64,000 bases of DNA from an uncultured Eubacterium sp. (GCF_934561735.1 NZ_CAKTGT010000003.1:124001-188000); one strand, 5' to 3'. Counted from the first letter of the stretch, positions 50,818 through 60,272 are shown. The notes: generated by a model from the letters alone, not told the origin. Made by a program: numbers and translations.

Positions 50818-51716
50818 TTCGGTAATTGAGCTATAATAAGCGCAACAAAAATAATTGCACAACCAAGAAGTTCTTTAACGGTTAATTTGTCGCCCACAAT
50901 GAGCCAACCTGCAAGCACCGCAAACACCGATTCGGTGCTCATAAGCAATGACGAAACCGTTGGGTCAACATATTTTTGAGCAACATTTTGCACCGTAAAG
51001 GCAAATGTTCCGGCAATCACGCCTGCATAAAGCAACGACATCCACAACGCAGATTGATTTACGCTTGCACACCACTGCGAAAAATCCCTCATTTCGGATA
51101 TAGCCATCGGCACAGTCAAAAACAGCGATGCCGAAAAGAACTGCACACACGCAAGTTTGATAATATCCGTTTTGTGTTTGAAGCGGTCAACGGCAATGAT
51201 TCTCGCCGCATTCATAACCGAGCAAATGAGCACAAGCACATCGGACATCTGCACGCTGAAGCCGTCATTTACGCACAGCAAATAAAGTCCGCAAACAGTC
51301 ACAACGATTGACAGCCACACATTCCATTTGATTTTATCCTTAAAAAACAAGCAGATAATCGGCACAAAAATCACATTGCACGAGGTCAAAAATCCCGCCT
51401 TGCCCGACGGTGTGCCCGCAAACAGTCCGAGTTGTTGAAACGCAGATGTGCCCGCAAGGAAAAAGCCGCACACAAAGCCGTCACGGATAAGTTCCTTTGT
51501 ACTGTAATCCGGTTTTGGCTTGTCTCTCTTTTTATCCCTTGAATCGAGAAAAGCGATTATCGGCAAAATGGCAACTCCTGCAACGAGAAAGCGAAAAAAG
51601 CCGAATGTAAACGGTCCGACAAGATCTCCGCCCTTGCTTTGTGCAACAAATGAGCCGCCCCACGCAACAGAAATCAATATCAGCAAAAAGGATGAAATAA
51701 TCTTTTTTGATTTCAT
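50790..51716 (-). CDS. EamA/DMT-family transporter
   Basis: ATG 51716 after TTGGAG gives 308 residues with ten predicted helices in two EamA repeats. The first opens FLLILISVAWGGSFVAQSKGG, and the second contains LSIVVTVCGLYLL and SLLYAGVIAGTFAFTVQNVAQKYVDPTVSSLLMSTESVFA, the typical EamA end. The longer in-frame start at 51818 lies inside repeat copy 2 and is rejected. DMT transporters export amino acids, nucleosides or other metabolites; substrate unknown. Confidence 0.92.
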   Translation of the reverse strand: MKSKKIISSFLLILISVAWGGSFVAQSKGGDLVGPFTFGFFRFLVAGVAILPIIAFLDSRDKKRDKPKPDYSTKELIRDGFVCGFFLAGTSAFQQLGLFAGTPSGKAGFLTSCNVIFVPIICLFFKDKIKWNVWLSIVVTVCGLYLLCVNDGFSVQMSDVLVLICSVMNAARIIAVDRFKHKTDIIKLACVQFFSASLFLTVPMAISEMRDFSQWCASVNQSALWMSLLYAGVIAGTFAFTVQNVAQKYVDPTVSSLLMSTESVFAVLAGWLIVGDKLTVKELLGCAIIFVALIIAQLPNKKRTESTT

Positions 51717-51753
51717 AATATACTCCAAAAAAACCGAGGGAAAACCTCGGCTC

Positions 51754-51978
51754 AGACTGTCGATAAAGCACCTGAAACACGCCAAAATATTCAACCAAAT
51801 TGCCTCCACTTGAAGCAAGGGGAGGTGGCAACACGAAGTGTTGACGGTGGGGTTTTAAAAATGCTGTAAGTATCGAACTTACAGCATTTTTGGCGTTTTT
51901 CGTTTTTTGCTCAGTCGAGGTATTTATATACATCTTCCTTCGCAAGAAAACGAAATTCAGAAACTTTCTCAACAGCCT
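51754..51978 (+). repeat. MITE-like dispersed repeat, copy 2
   Basis: This is a 225-base copy, same orientation as copy 1, ends AGACTGTCGATAAAG and CTTTCTCAACAGCCT. The central stem is 51860-51871 with 51877-51888, loop ATCGA, arm sequence AATGCTGTAAGT. The arm differs from copy 1 (AATACCGCAAAC) but both arms changed together so pairing is kept. It lies between the EamA promoter region and the glnQ-like gene. Confidence 0.8.
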
Positions 51979-51994
51979 GACAAAAAAATCTAAT

Positions 51995-52741
51995 TTATAA
52001 TACCTTATTGAAGAATTCCTTTGCTCGCTCTGTTTGAGGGTTATAAATAACTTCTTGAGGTGTGCCTTCTTCAAGAATTTTGCCGTCATAGATAAACAAA
52101 ACTCTGTTGGCAACCTCACGGGCAAAGCCGATTTCGTGGGTAACGATAACCATTGTCATACCCTCCTCGGCAAGTTCACGCATAACATTGAGAACTTCGC
52201 CTACCATTTCAGGGTCGAGTGCAGAAGTCGGCTCATCAAAAAGCATAATATCAGGATTCATACAAAGCGCTCTTGCAATGGCAACACGTTGTTTTTGACC
52301 GCCCGAAAGCATAGACGGATACGCCTCCGCCTTGTCTTCAAGACCTACTTTGCCGAGCATTTTCATGGCAAGTTGCTTTGCCTCGTCCTTTTTCATCTTC
52401 TTAACCTGAATAGGTGCAAGAGTAAGATTGTCTATAACATTAAGGTTATTGAAAAGATTGAAATGCTGGAATACCATTCCTACATTTTCTCTTGCCTTGT
52501 TGATGTTGATTTTTTTGTCATCCATATGATTGCCGTCAACAACCATATCGCCTGCTGTAATATCTTCAAGGCGGTTGATACAGCGGAGAAATGTTGACTT
52601 GCCGCAACCCGACGGACCGAGAACAACAACAACTTCGCCCTCATAAATATCGGTTGTAATATCCTTTAAAACTTCGAGCTTTCCAAAATTCTTTTGGAGA
52701 TGTGAAGCATGAATTTTTACATTATTATAATTTACGGCCAC
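51995..52741 (-). CDS. glnQ: Polar amino acid ABC transporter, ATP-binding protein
   Basis: The 248-residue ATPase has Walker A (VLGPSGCGKSTFLRCINRLE, about residues 36-50), the Q-loop region MVFQHFNLFNNLNVIDN, signature LSGGQKQRVAIARAL (about 144-158) and Walker B IMLFDEPTSALDPEM. It is the GlnQ/HisP-type subunit. It overlaps the permease gene by 17 bases and is the last gene of a three-gene operon (binding protein, permease, ATPase). Confidence 0.93.
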   Translation of the reverse strand: MAVNYNNVKIHASHLQKNFGKLEVLKDITTDIYEGEVVVVLGPSGCGKSTFLRCINRLEDITAGDMVVDGNHMDDKKININKARENVGMVFQHFNLFNNLNVIDNLTLAPIQVKKMKKDEAKQLAMKMLGKVGLEDKAEAYPSMLSGGQKQRVAIARALCMNPDIMLFDEPTSALDPEMVGEVLNVMRELAEEGMTMVIVTHEIGFAREVANRVLFIYDGKILEEGTPQEVIYNPQTERAKEFFNKVL

Positions 52742-53399
52742 GGTTCAATCTCCTCTCAAGCATTTTTGCTGCATACGAAAGCAAAGTAATAATAATCAAA
52801 TACATAACGGCTACAACACCCCAAACCTCAAATACGCTGCCTGTATTGGCAACAACATTTTTTGAGGTGTTAACAAGTTCCGGAAAACCGATAACAGAAA
52901 GGATTGATGTATCCTTAAGTGTGATGATGAACTGATTGATAATTGACGGAATCATTGTTCTGATAGCCTGCGGAAGAACAACCTTACGCATAGCCTGTGA
53001 ATAGCTCATACCGAGTGAACGGGATGCTTCCATCTGACCGATATCAACCGATTGAATACCGGCACGAATAATTTCTGCCATATATGCGCCGCAGTTAAGC
53101 GAAAGGCAGACAGTACCCGCCTGCAAAGCAGAAAGTGTAAACGATGCGCTTGATGATTTGTTGATGATATACGGAACGCCGAAATAAACAAAATACGCAA
53201 GTACAATCATCGGAACGCCACGAATAACATCAACGAATACTCTGTAAATTGCGTTGCAAACCTTGTTTTTAAGCACAGACAATATGCCGAAAAGCAAACC
53301 GATTAAGCAAGCAAAGAACAATCCGCACAATGCCAGGGTAAGCGTTTTGCCCATAGCCGCAAGAAGCAATTGTCCGTATGTTTCAATAATTTGTTGCAT
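52725..53399 (-). CDS. Polar amino acid ABC transporter, permease
   Basis: ATG 53399, after AGGAG, gives 224 residues; the longer start at 53501 adds an unsupported leader. Family features: five to six helices, GKTLTLALCGLFFA near the N-terminus and the EAA loop AASR-type segment MEASRSLGMSYSQAMRKVVLPQAIRTMIPSIINQFI (about residues 130-165, shown in part). It pairs with the GlnQ-like ATPase, whose start overlaps it. Confidence 0.93.
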   Translation of the reverse strand: MQQIIETYGQLLLAAMGKTLTLALCGLFFACLIGLLFGILSVLKNKVCNAIYRVFVDVIRGVPMIVLAYFVYFGVPYIINKSSSASFTLSALQAGTVCLSLNCGAYMAEIIRAGIQSVDIGQMEASRSLGMSYSQAMRKVVLPQAIRTMIPSIINQFIITLKDTSILSVIGFPELVNTSKNVVANTGSVFEVWGVVAVMYLIIITLLSYAAKMLERRLNRGRKL

Positions 53400-53538
53400 T
53401 GGGTGAAAAACTCCTCTCATAGTAGAATGATGTAAAAATATGTCGACATCATTCAGCAAGAAAGCCACCGTTGCCCGCGGAAAAATACGGGCAGGTGGCA
53501 AACTTTCCTAAACAGAATTACTTTAATTTTTGCCGATA

Positions 53539-54342
53539 TTAGCCAAGATACTTTGCGATAATCTCGTCATACTTTCCGTTAGCCTTGATGTTTGCAAGAC
53601 CTGCGTTGAACTTGTCAAGAAGTTCCTGCTTATCAGCTGAGAAAGTAGCCATACCGTAACCGGCACCTTCATTTTCGGAGCCTTCTACGATTTCCATATC
53701 AAGATTACCGTCTTTAATAGAAGCAGCCATAATAGGAGTATCCTCGAAGCAAGCAACACACTGACCGCCTGTAACAGATTGATACATTGTTGGGCTGTCC
53801 TCAAAATATGTAAGTTTAAGGCTGTACTTATCCTTGAGTTCTTCTGCATAATCGGCACCCTTTGTACCTGTCTTAACAGCTACTGTTGCACCCTTGAGGT
53901 CGTCAAGTGATTTAATGCTTGAACCCTTCTTTACTGCAACGCTTTGTGTTGCTGTGTAGTATGCGTCAGAGAAAATCCAACCTTCTTTTTGTCTTTGGTC
54001 GGTGATTGATGCACCTGCAATCATAGCGTCAGCCTGACCTGACTTGCAAGCTGCGATTGATGCGTCAAAACCGAGTGATTTAAGTTCATACTCAAAGCCC
54101 TGATCTTCTGCAATAGCTGCAAGAATATCCACATCAATACCTACAAAATTACCCGAAGCGTCTGTGTATTCAAACGGTTTGAATACTGTATCGGTTGCAA
54201 TAACATACTTCTTTGCGGAAGCATCTGTTTTTGCATCATTATTTTTGTCATCATTTGAGTTGTTTGAGCATCCTGCAAATGCAAATACTACTGTAAGTGC
54301 TGCAAGAACAAGAGCCAATACTCTCTTCATTGTCTTTTTCAT
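53539..54342 (-). CDS. Polar amino acid ABC transporter, substrate-binding lipoprotein
   Basis: ATG 54342 has better spacing to AAAGGA than the ATG two codons upstream; 267 residues. The lipobox FAFAGC places the lipid Cys near residue 24. The SBP_bac_3 fold follows: YVIATDTVFKPFEYTDASGNFVGIDVD, DAMIAGASITDQRQKEGWIFSDAY, VAVKTGTKGADYAEELKDKY and GYGMATFSADKQELLDKFN. It binds an amino acid outside the cell and delivers it to the permease; the acidic or polar amino acid bound is not evident. Consensus promoter at 54397-54425. Confidence 0.93.
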   Translation of the reverse strand: MKKTMKRVLALVLAALTVVFAFAGCSNNSNDDKNNDAKTDASAKKYVIATDTVFKPFEYTDASGNFVGIDVDILAAIAEDQGFEYELKSLGFDASIAACKSGQADAMIAGASITDQRQKEGWIFSDAYYTATQSVAVKKGSSIKSLDDLKGATVAVKTGTKGADYAEELKDKYSLKLTYFEDSPTMYQSVTGGQCVACFEDTPIMAASIKDGNLDMEIVEGSENEGAGYGMATFSADKQELLDKFNAGLANIKANGKYDEIIAKYLG

Positions 54343-54396
54343 TTTCATTTTCCTTTCAAATGATTAATTAAATCCGTTTAGGATATATTAAGGTTT

Positions 54397-54425
54397 ATTA
54401 TAATAATTTTTTGCTGCCTTGTCAA
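54397..54425 (-). promoter_or_regulatory. Promoter of the amino acid ABC operon
   Basis: Minus strand TTGACA (54420-54425), 17 bases, TATAAT (54397-54402). Confidence 0.85.
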
Positions 54426-54511
54426 TACTCACAGAATTTTACAAGACAGCAAAATAGGAAAAATAAACAGTATTTTTATGCTTTTTTATACATTATGACG
54501 AATATTTACAG

Positions 54512-57373
54512 TTATAATGAAAGTTTGTTATCAAGATTTTTGAACAAATCAACCTGCTTTTTCGAGCCGATAACGCAGAAAGAAGCACTGCAAAATACAT
54601 TTTGAAGTTTATCGGCAAGCACTAAAAAATCGCTTTTTTGAGTGTTTACGATTTGACGGCGAAGAGCAAGTCTGCTTTCTTCCGATATGCCTCTGATATA
54701 ATTGCCGTCCGCACCGGAGGTAATAAGGCGAGGAGTCAAAAGAGGCGAAGCACTTGACATTGCACCGATAATGAAGCCTACAAGACTTCGGTCGGAATTT
54801 GCAAAATCACGAACATAATCGCCGATTTTTTGATAAGTTTCCACCGATGCTTTTGCGTTAGGGTCACGGTATGAATAGGCAAACAGTGAGCCGTTGGCAA
54901 CAGGTTTAAGCCCGGTACCGTAGGCACCGCCTTTTACACGAACCTCGTTCCACAAATAATCAAGCGACACAATATGCGTCATTAAAAATGTTGTGCCATC
55001 ATACAATCCGTCAAAATCAACAGACATACCCGAAAACGAAATATCGCCCGGGATAAGCACGGCGTCATTTGACTTCTTCCACGGTTTAATCTGCAATTCG
55101 TGCAAAATATCCGAAGTGCCGAGCGAAGCGGAAAATGCTTTGATACTGCCGTCAAACGCATTTGCATCATCTGCACCGACACCTATAAGAACATTATTGC
55201 TTCCGAAAATTCTGCCTGCAAGTTCCTCAAGTTCACCGATAACGGTAGGCTCATTTTCCTGTTCCTTAAGCCATTGATAGAACGAATAGCCGTTTGTAAG
55301 TTCGTCAACTACAGCATCATAGGAAAATGCCGTTGCACTTCTCTTTGCCGCCAAAACAGAGCCCGACATAACAATTGATTGATACTTGTTTTGTCTTGAT
55401 TGCTTGATGATGTCAACAATTTGAGATGTATTATCAAATTTTGTAGATGTCAAAATTTCCTGCACAAGAGATAGTGCGTCATCAACATATCTGTTGAGTG
55501 CACTTAATGATACAACAAATTTTATGCTTCCGCTTTTTGTTGAATTGTAATCCGAAAACGGTGAAACAACAAATGCAATACTGCCGCACTTTGTCATAAG
55601 CTCGGTTTTAAGTTCTGCCGCAGTATGCTTTGCGGTGTCAAGCTCGCCCAAAAGATTTGAAAGAAGCGACAACTTAGGCAAATTCTCCTCACCGACACCC
55701 GTAATATCAAAGTACATATTTATATATGCAATTCCGTCGGTTTGAATTGAATGCTTAAGCAAATTGCCGTCAACAACGGTAGGAAGCGGCTCGGGTTTAA
55801 CCTCAATATCCTCAAGAGTTATCATCGGCATTTTTGCCAAATCCTCGGGAGAATCAACGCTCGACTGCCATTCGTCAAGCTTTTTCTGTTCGTTTTTGTA
55901 ATATTCAACATCGGCATCGCCCCAAGATGCCTTAACAGCTTCAAGTCTTGATTTTTCATCTTCTCTGTCACTGTCGCCGACAGTATATGACGGCTTTGCA
56001 AGAAGAACGCAACGGTGCTCATTATCAAAGAAAAGCTCTGAAATAAGATTTTCAAAATATCCGTTTTCGGCTTTTTTACGCAGATTTTCAAATATATCGC
56101 CGACAAGTACATTCATAGTCGGCTCACCGTCATAAAGCCAAGTTTCAAGCGAAAGCATAGCATACATAAGTCCGCGAGGATAGCCGAAATCCTTTTCTTT
56201 AAGTTCAAATTCAAGATTTGATATTGCGGCTTCAAGCTGTTTCCTGTCAAATCCGTTTGACTGAAGTTCACGAAGTTTTTGGTTTACAAAATCGTATATT
56301 TCATCGGCTTTGTTTTCATTGATGTTTTTCAAATCAAGTGCAATATACGGCTGAAGTATTCCGTCAATCACATGAATAACGGCATCTTCGGCATAGCCTT
56401 TTTCAAGAAGTGCGGATGTAAGATAAGACTGATTGTTTTCGCAAAGATAACGGGAAAGAATATGGGTTGCGTAAATTTTTTCTTTTTCGTCAAACTTACC
56501 GATAACATAACCCATTTGGAGTGAACTTTGATTTTCAAGCGGCATATCATTTGACTGCTCAAACATCACTTCAACCTTACCGGCATCAACAGGCTCTTGA
56601 ACATTAGGAAGTTCGCTCGGCTCAATGGCGTCAAAATTGCAAAGGTACTCTCTGTCAATGAATTCTGTCACTTTTTCAATATCCAAATCACCGTCAAGAA
56701 TAATATAGCTGTTTGACGGATGATAGTACTTTTTGTGTCCGTTGATAAACTGCTCATAAGTGAGCGACGGGATTTTACTCGGATGTCCGCCCGACTCCTT
56801 GCCATAGCAATTATCCGGAAACAAAGCACGGCAAAGTGCATTTTCCTTTACGGAATCGGCATCGGCATACACGCCCTTCATTTCGTTGAAAACAACACCC
56901 TTATATGAAATATCACCGTTTTCGTCAAATTCGTAATGCCAACCCTCTTGATAAAAAATCTCCGGCTTGGTATAAATTGACGGGTAAAATACCGCATCAA
57001 GATAGACTTCCATAAGATTGAAGAAATCCTTGTCATTTTTGCTTGAAATAGGATACATTGTTTTGTCGCTGAAGGTCATAGCGTTTAAAAATGTATTCAT
57101 ACTGTTTTTGATAAGCTCGACAAACGGCTCCTTAACCGGGAACTTTTTTGAGCCGCACAAAACGCTGTGCTCCAAAATGTGGAAAATTCCGGTATCGTCA
57201 CTCGGAACTGTTCTGAATGCGATAGAAAAAGTCTTGTTATTATCGGGTCTGTCAAGCCACAAAAGCCTTGCACCCGATTTTTCGTGCTTCATTTCAACGA
57301 TTTTGCCTTTAAGCTCGGCAACATCTTTTACTTCAAGGATTTTAAATCCGTTCATAATATCATTAATTTTCAT
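54512..57373 (-). CDS. M16C-family insulinase-type metallopeptidase (PreP-like)
   Basis: The 953-residue enzyme has the inverted zinc motif HILEH (about residues 65-69, in GIFHILEHSVLCGS) followed by EPFVELIKNSMNTFLNAMTFSDKTMYP, the PreP-type continuation that supplies the distal Glu. Four M16 half domains span the length; the C-terminal half lacks the zinc motif, as in the family. It degrades peptides in a closed chamber. A strong CGGAGG site lies before the start, and a consensus promoter at 57398-57425. Confidence 0.94.
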   Translation of the reverse strand: MKINDIMNGFKILEVKDVAELKGKIVEMKHEKSGARLLWLDRPDNNKTFSIAFRTVPSDDTGIFHILEHSVLCGSKKFPVKEPFVELIKNSMNTFLNAMTFSDKTMYPISSKNDKDFFNLMEVYLDAVFYPSIYTKPEIFYQEGWHYEFDENGDISYKGVVFNEMKGVYADADSVKENALCRALFPDNCYGKESGGHPSKIPSLTYEQFINGHKKYYHPSNSYIILDGDLDIEKVTEFIDREYLCNFDAIEPSELPNVQEPVDAGKVEVMFEQSNDMPLENQSSLQMGYVIGKFDEKEKIYATHILSRYLCENNQSYLTSALLEKGYAEDAVIHVIDGILQPYIALDLKNINENKADEIYDFVNQKLRELQSNGFDRKQLEAAISNLEFELKEKDFGYPRGLMYAMLSLETWLYDGEPTMNVLVGDIFENLRKKAENGYFENLISELFFDNEHRCVLLAKPSYTVGDSDREDEKSRLEAVKASWGDADVEYYKNEQKKLDEWQSSVDSPEDLAKMPMITLEDIEVKPEPLPTVVDGNLLKHSIQTDGIAYINMYFDITGVGEENLPKLSLLSNLLGELDTAKHTAAELKTELMTKCGSIAFVVSPFSDYNSTKSGSIKFVVSLSALNRYVDDALSLVQEILTSTKFDNTSQIVDIIKQSRQNKYQSIVMSGSVLAAKRSATAFSYDAVVDELTNGYSFYQWLKEQENEPTVIGELEELAGRIFGSNNVLIGVGADDANAFDGSIKAFSASLGTSDILHELQIKPWKKSNDAVLIPGDISFSGMSVDFDGLYDGTTFLMTHIVSLDYLWNEVRVKGGAYGTGLKPVANGSLFAYSYRDPNAKASVETYQKIGDYVRDFANSDRSLVGFIIGAMSSASPLLTPRLITSGADGNYIRGISEESRLALRRQIVNTQKSDFLVLADKLQNVFCSASFCVIGSKKQVDLFKNLDNKLSL

Positions 57374-57397
57374 ACCGAAACCTCCGTGTATATTTTG

Positions 57398-57425
57398 ATT
57401 ATATCATAGTCCATAAAAAAATCAA
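57398..57425 (-). promoter_or_regulatory. Promoter of the M16C peptidase gene
   Basis: Minus strand TTGATT (57420-57425), 16 bases, TATAAT (57398-57403). Confidence 0.7.
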
Positions 57426-57479
57426 ATACACAAATTTGTTACTATTAATATTATTCGTCACGATAAGCACTTTTTATCC

Positions 57480-57507
57480 TTGACATAAAAAGTTTCTATG
57501 TTAAAAT
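57480..57507 (+). promoter_or_regulatory. Promoter of the SNF transporter gene
   Basis: TTGACA (57480-57485), 16 bases, TAAAAT (57502-57507), 52 bases before ATG 57560. Confidence 0.7.
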
Positions 57508-57559
57508 TAATGTACTTACATTTCATAACAAAATATAAAATGCAAGAGAGGGTTTATTA

Positions 57560-59035
57560 ATGGAAAAAAGAGAACATTTTGCCTCCCGACTCGGTTTCAT
57601 CTTGGTTTCCGCAGGATGTGCTGTCGGAATAGGCAATGTATGGAAATTCCCATACATCTGCGGAATGTACGGCGGAGCGGCATTTATCGTTATGTATCTG
57701 CTGTTTTTGATTTTGCTCGGCTTCCCTATTTTAGTTGCCGAATTTGCAGTAGGCCGCGGAAGTCAGATGGGTATGGGCAAAGCATTTGAAAAACTTGAAC
57801 CAAAAGGCACAAAATGGCACAGCCTAAAGTGGATCAGCATTATCGGATGTTATATGCTTATGTCATTTTACACGATGGTAGGCGGCTGGATGCTGTACTA
57901 CGCTTATCTTGAAATGACCGGCAAGCTGTCGGGTCTTGATGTTGACGGAGTCGGCAACGCATTTTCAGCAATGCTGTCACAACCGCAAACGATGGGGCTG
58001 TGGGCATTTGTCGCAATTATTTTATCATTTGCGGTTTGTGCGCTCGGCGTTAAAAACGGTGTTGAAAAAATCACAAAAGTTATGATGTCACTTCTTATCG
58101 TTCTTATGGTGGCACTTGCAATCAACTCGGCAACGCTCCCTAACGCAAGCGAAGGCATCAAATTTTACCTTGTGCCAAACTTTAAGGTGGTAAAAGAAAC
58201 AGGCTTCGGCACGGCTGTATTTGCCGCAATGTCGCACGCATTCTTTACGCTTAGCCTCGGTATCGGTGCAATGGAAATATTCGGCAGTTATCTTGACAGG
58301 AAAAAACGCCTCGGCGGTGAAGCCGTAAGCGTTATGGTACTTGATACTTTTGTTGCCCTTATGGCAGGATTTATCATCATTCCGGCATGCTTTGCATTCG
58401 GTGTTGAACCCGGCAGCGGTCCGTCGCTTCTTTTCATCACTCTGCCTAATGTATTCAATCAAATGGCAAGCGGCAGAATTTGGGGAACATTATTCTTCAT
58501 CTTTATGTCATTTGCGGCTCTTTCAACAATAATTGCAGTATTTGAAAACCTCATTGCCGCATTTATGGATATGAAAGGCTGGAAGCGTTCAAAATCCGTT
58601 GCGGTTAACTTTGTGATTGTAACCGCCATCAGCGTACCTGCCATTCTCGGTTTCAACCTTTGGTCAAAAGTTCAGCTTCTCGGCGAGGGCACAGGCATTA
58701 TGGATGTTGAGGACTTCATTGTTTCATACAATCTGCTTCCGCTCGGCAGCTTGGTATTTGTTATGTTCTGCGTCAGAAAGAACGGATGGGGATTTGAAAA
58801 CTTCCTTAAAGAAGCCAACACAGGCGAGGGACTTAAATTCCCTAAATGGGCGAGAGTTTACATGCAATACATTTTGCCGATTATCGTTGTGTTTGTTTAC
58901 CTCAAAGGCTATTACGATTTCTTTGCAAATCACGAACCTGCACAAAGATACGGTTGGATGGCATTCGCCGTTATCCTTATGGTTGTGATATTCGGCATAG
59001 TATTCCTTACCGGCAGAAAGAAAAAATCGGAATAA
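57560..59035 (+). CDS. Sodium-dependent SNF-family (NSS) transporter
   Basis: The 491-residue protein has twelve helices and the LeuT-fold signatures: the N-terminal SRLGFILVSAGCAVGIGNVWKFPYICGMYGG segment (about residues 9-37, cited in pieces) that forms the Na+ and substrate site, SMGMGKAF-type loop, FFTLSLGIGAMEIFGSYL in helix 6, and FVALMAGFIIIPACFAFG. Such transporters couple Na+ to uptake of amino acids or related compounds. Substrate unknown. An AGAGGG site precedes the ATG. Confidence 0.93.
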   Translation: MEKREHFASRLGFILVSAGCAVGIGNVWKFPYICGMYGGAAFIVMYLLFLILLGFPILVAEFAVGRGSQMGMGKAFEKLEPKGTKWHSLKWISIIGCYMLMSFYTMVGGWMLYYAYLEMTGKLSGLDVDGVGNAFSAMLSQPQTMGLWAFVAIILSFAVCALGVKNGVEKITKVMMSLLIVLMVALAINSATLPNASEGIKFYLVPNFKVVKETGFGTAVFAAMSHAFFTLSLGIGAMEIFGSYLDRKKRLGGEAVSVMVLDTFVALMAGFIIIPACFAFGVEPGSGPSLLFITLPNVFNQMASGRIWGTLFFIFMSFAALSTIIAVFENLIAAFMDMKGWKRSKSVAVNFVIVTAISVPAILGFNLWSKVQLLGEGTGIMDVEDFIVSYNLLPLGSLVFVMFCVRKNGWGFENFLKEANTGEGLKFPKWARVYMQYILPIIVVFVYLKGYYDFFANHEPAQRYGWMAFAVILMVVIFGIVFLTGRKKKSE

Positions 59036-59041
59036 AATAAA

Positions 59042-59071
59042 AAGGCTTCTCAATCAGAGAAGTCTTTTTTT
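59042..59071. terminator. Terminator after the SNF transporter gene
   Basis: AAGGCTTCTC pairs with GAGAAGTCTT (one G-U), then a T-run to 59071. It overlaps the end of the convergent glycosylase gene. Confidence 0.8.
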
Positions 59072-59530
59072 CCATTCTACGCACAGTTTTTCAAGCGTCC
59101 AAACAGCGTTTGCCGGGCTTGTGGACGGCAGACATTCGGCTGAAATGCCAACGGTTTGCTCAATGTATTTTTTGTAAAGCTCATCCGCCTTTTTGCCGTT
59201 TGTAAATATTCGCTCAATATGAGATTTTTGAACAATATCGGCAATATCATTCGGCACAACATTTTTTATACTGCTGTCGCTTGAACCGACAATGTCGCAG
59301 GAATGAATAACATCCCATACGGCTATTCCATTGGCAAGGAGCATTGATTTTTTCTCATCGATATTTTGAGGCACGGGGCAATCGCAAACACTTGCCAGCA
59401 CCCTCCAAAATCTGTTTTGCTTATGCCCGTAAAAGAAGCCTTCTTCCCTTGATTTAACAGACGGGAACGAGCCTAAAATCAGCACTTTTGAATTTTCATC
59501 CCACACCGGAGCTATTGTATGTAAGGTCAT
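59054..59530 (-). CDS. DNA-deoxyinosine (hypoxanthine) glycosylase, UDG superfamily
   Basis: The 158-residue protein has the UDG-fold motifs of the small HDG family: LILGSFPSVKSREEGFFYGHKQNRFW (about residues 16-41) at the catalytic motif region, LLANGIAVWDVIHSCDIVGSSDSSI, and LPSTSPANA (about 134-142) as the C-terminal substrate-interaction motif. It would excise deaminated adenine or uracil in DNA. AGGTG precedes the ATG. Promoter at 59564-59592, divergent to yaiI. Confidence 0.88.
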   Translation of the reverse strand: MTLHTIAPVWDENSKVLILGSFPSVKSREEGFFYGHKQNRFWRVLASVCDCPVPQNIDEKKSMLLANGIAVWDVIHSCDIVGSSDSSIKNVVPNDIADIVQKSHIERIFTNGKKADELYKKYIEQTVGISAECLPSTSPANAVWTLEKLCVEWKKRLL

Positions 59531-59563
59531 AATTCACCTGCTTTGCCGTGTTTTATAATTCAA

Positions 59564-59592
59564 ATTATACATCAATAACTAAAAACAAACAA
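59564..59592 (-). promoter_or_regulatory. Promoter of the glycosylase gene
   Basis: Minus strand TTGTTT (59587-59592), 17 bases, TATAAT (59564-59569). Confidence 0.6.
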
Positions 59593-59596
59593 CATA

Positions 59597-59625
59597 TTTA
59601 CAGAAAAGTACAAATTTGATATAGT
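59597..59625 (+). promoter_or_regulatory. Promoter of the YaiI-family gene
   Basis: TTTACA (59597-59602), 17 bases, TATAGT (59620-59625). Its -35 box is four bases from that of the divergent glycosylase gene. Confidence 0.6.
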
Positions 59626-59652
59626 AATTGCATAATGCAAGCGAGGTGAAAT

Positions 59653-60087
59653 ATGAAAATTTTAATTGACGCGGACGGTTGCCCTGTGGTTAAGCAGGCA
59701 ACGCAAATTGCAAAAGAAAACAACATTGAGGTTGTGATTTTTTGCGACACAAGTCATATAATAAACAGCGGCTATGCCGAAGTTGTCACGGTTTCAAAAG
59801 GTGCAGAAAGCGTTGATTTTGCTCTTGTAAACAAAGTGAAGAGCGGAGATATAGTAATTACTCAAGATTACGGACTGGCGGCAATGGTACTGTCAAAAGG
59901 CGGCAGAGCGATTACGCAAAACGGAATGATAATATCCGACAGCAATCTCGGGCTTCTGCTGACAACAAGATACGAATCCAAAAAGGCAAGAATGTCGGGT
60001 GCACACCTAAAAGGGCCGAAAAAGCGTTCGACACAAAATGACGAAGCATTTATCAAATCGTTTAAATCTATGCTAAATGTTGATTAG
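59653..60087 (+). CDS. YaiI/YqxD family protein (UPF0178)
   Basis: The 144-residue protein matches the UPF0178 family over its length: ILIDADGCPVVKQATQIAKENNIEVVIF at the start, VTVSKGAESVDFALVNKVKSGDIVITQDYGLAAM (about residues 50-83) and a basic C-terminal GAHLKGPKKRST. The conserved Asp residues recall PIN/NYN-type nucleases, but no activity is established for the family. The gene has its own promoter and GAGGTG site. Confidence 0.9.
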   Translation: MKILIDADGCPVVKQATQIAKENNIEVVIFCDTSHIINSGYAEVVTVSKGAESVDFALVNKVKSGDIVITQDYGLAAMVLSKGGRAITQNGMIISDSNLGLLLTTRYESKKARMSGAHLKGPKKRSTQNDEAFIKSFKSMLNVD

Positions 60088-60136
60088 TGTGTACAAAAAA
60101 TGTATTTTTAGTTGGATAGTGAACATTTTATTAATA

Positions 60137-60163
60137 TTAGCACTCTACCCTTGACAGTGCTAA
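60137..60163 (+). promoter_or_regulatory. CIRCE operator (HrcA binding site)
   Basis: TTAGCACTC (60137-60145), nine-base spacer, CAGTGCTAA (60155-60163): one mismatch from the CIRCE consensus TTAGCACTC-N9-GAGTGCTAA. It overlaps the -35 box of the hsp20 promoter. hrcA itself is not in the window. Confidence 0.9.
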
Positions 60164-60179
60164 AAAGTTGTGATATATT
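60151..60179 (+). promoter_or_regulatory. Promoter of the hsp20 gene
   Basis: TTGACA (60151-60156), 17 bases, TATATT (60174-60179). The -35 box lies inside the CIRCE operator, so HrcA would block RNA polymerase. Confidence 0.85.
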
Positions 60180-60218
60180 GTAGACAGAACGAAAGGAAAG
60201 GAAGTCAAGGAGAAGAAA

Positions 60219-60272
60219 ATGAGGCAACAGCCTCAAGAAACTCCGCTTTGTTTCCTCATCCCGAGTTCATAA
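60219..60272 (+). CDS. Possible 17-residue leader peptide in the hsp20 5' untranslated region
   Basis: ATG 60219 follows AAGGAG at ideal spacing and reads MRQQPQETPLCFLIPSS before TAA. It lies in the leader between the CIRCE promoter and hsp20, and overlaps the hairpin GAGGC/GCCTC (60221-60234). Its real translation is unproven. Confidence 0.45.
   Translation: MRQQPQETPLCFLIPSS

Noticed and set aside
51717..51818. Longer N-terminus for the EamA transporter
   Set aside because: The extension is translated repeat DNA; ATG 51716 has GGAG and the correct family start.
51532..52125. 197-codon minus-strand ORF across repeat copy 2
   Set aside because: It overlaps the EamA and glnQ-like genes on the same strand in another frame and has no recognisable domain.
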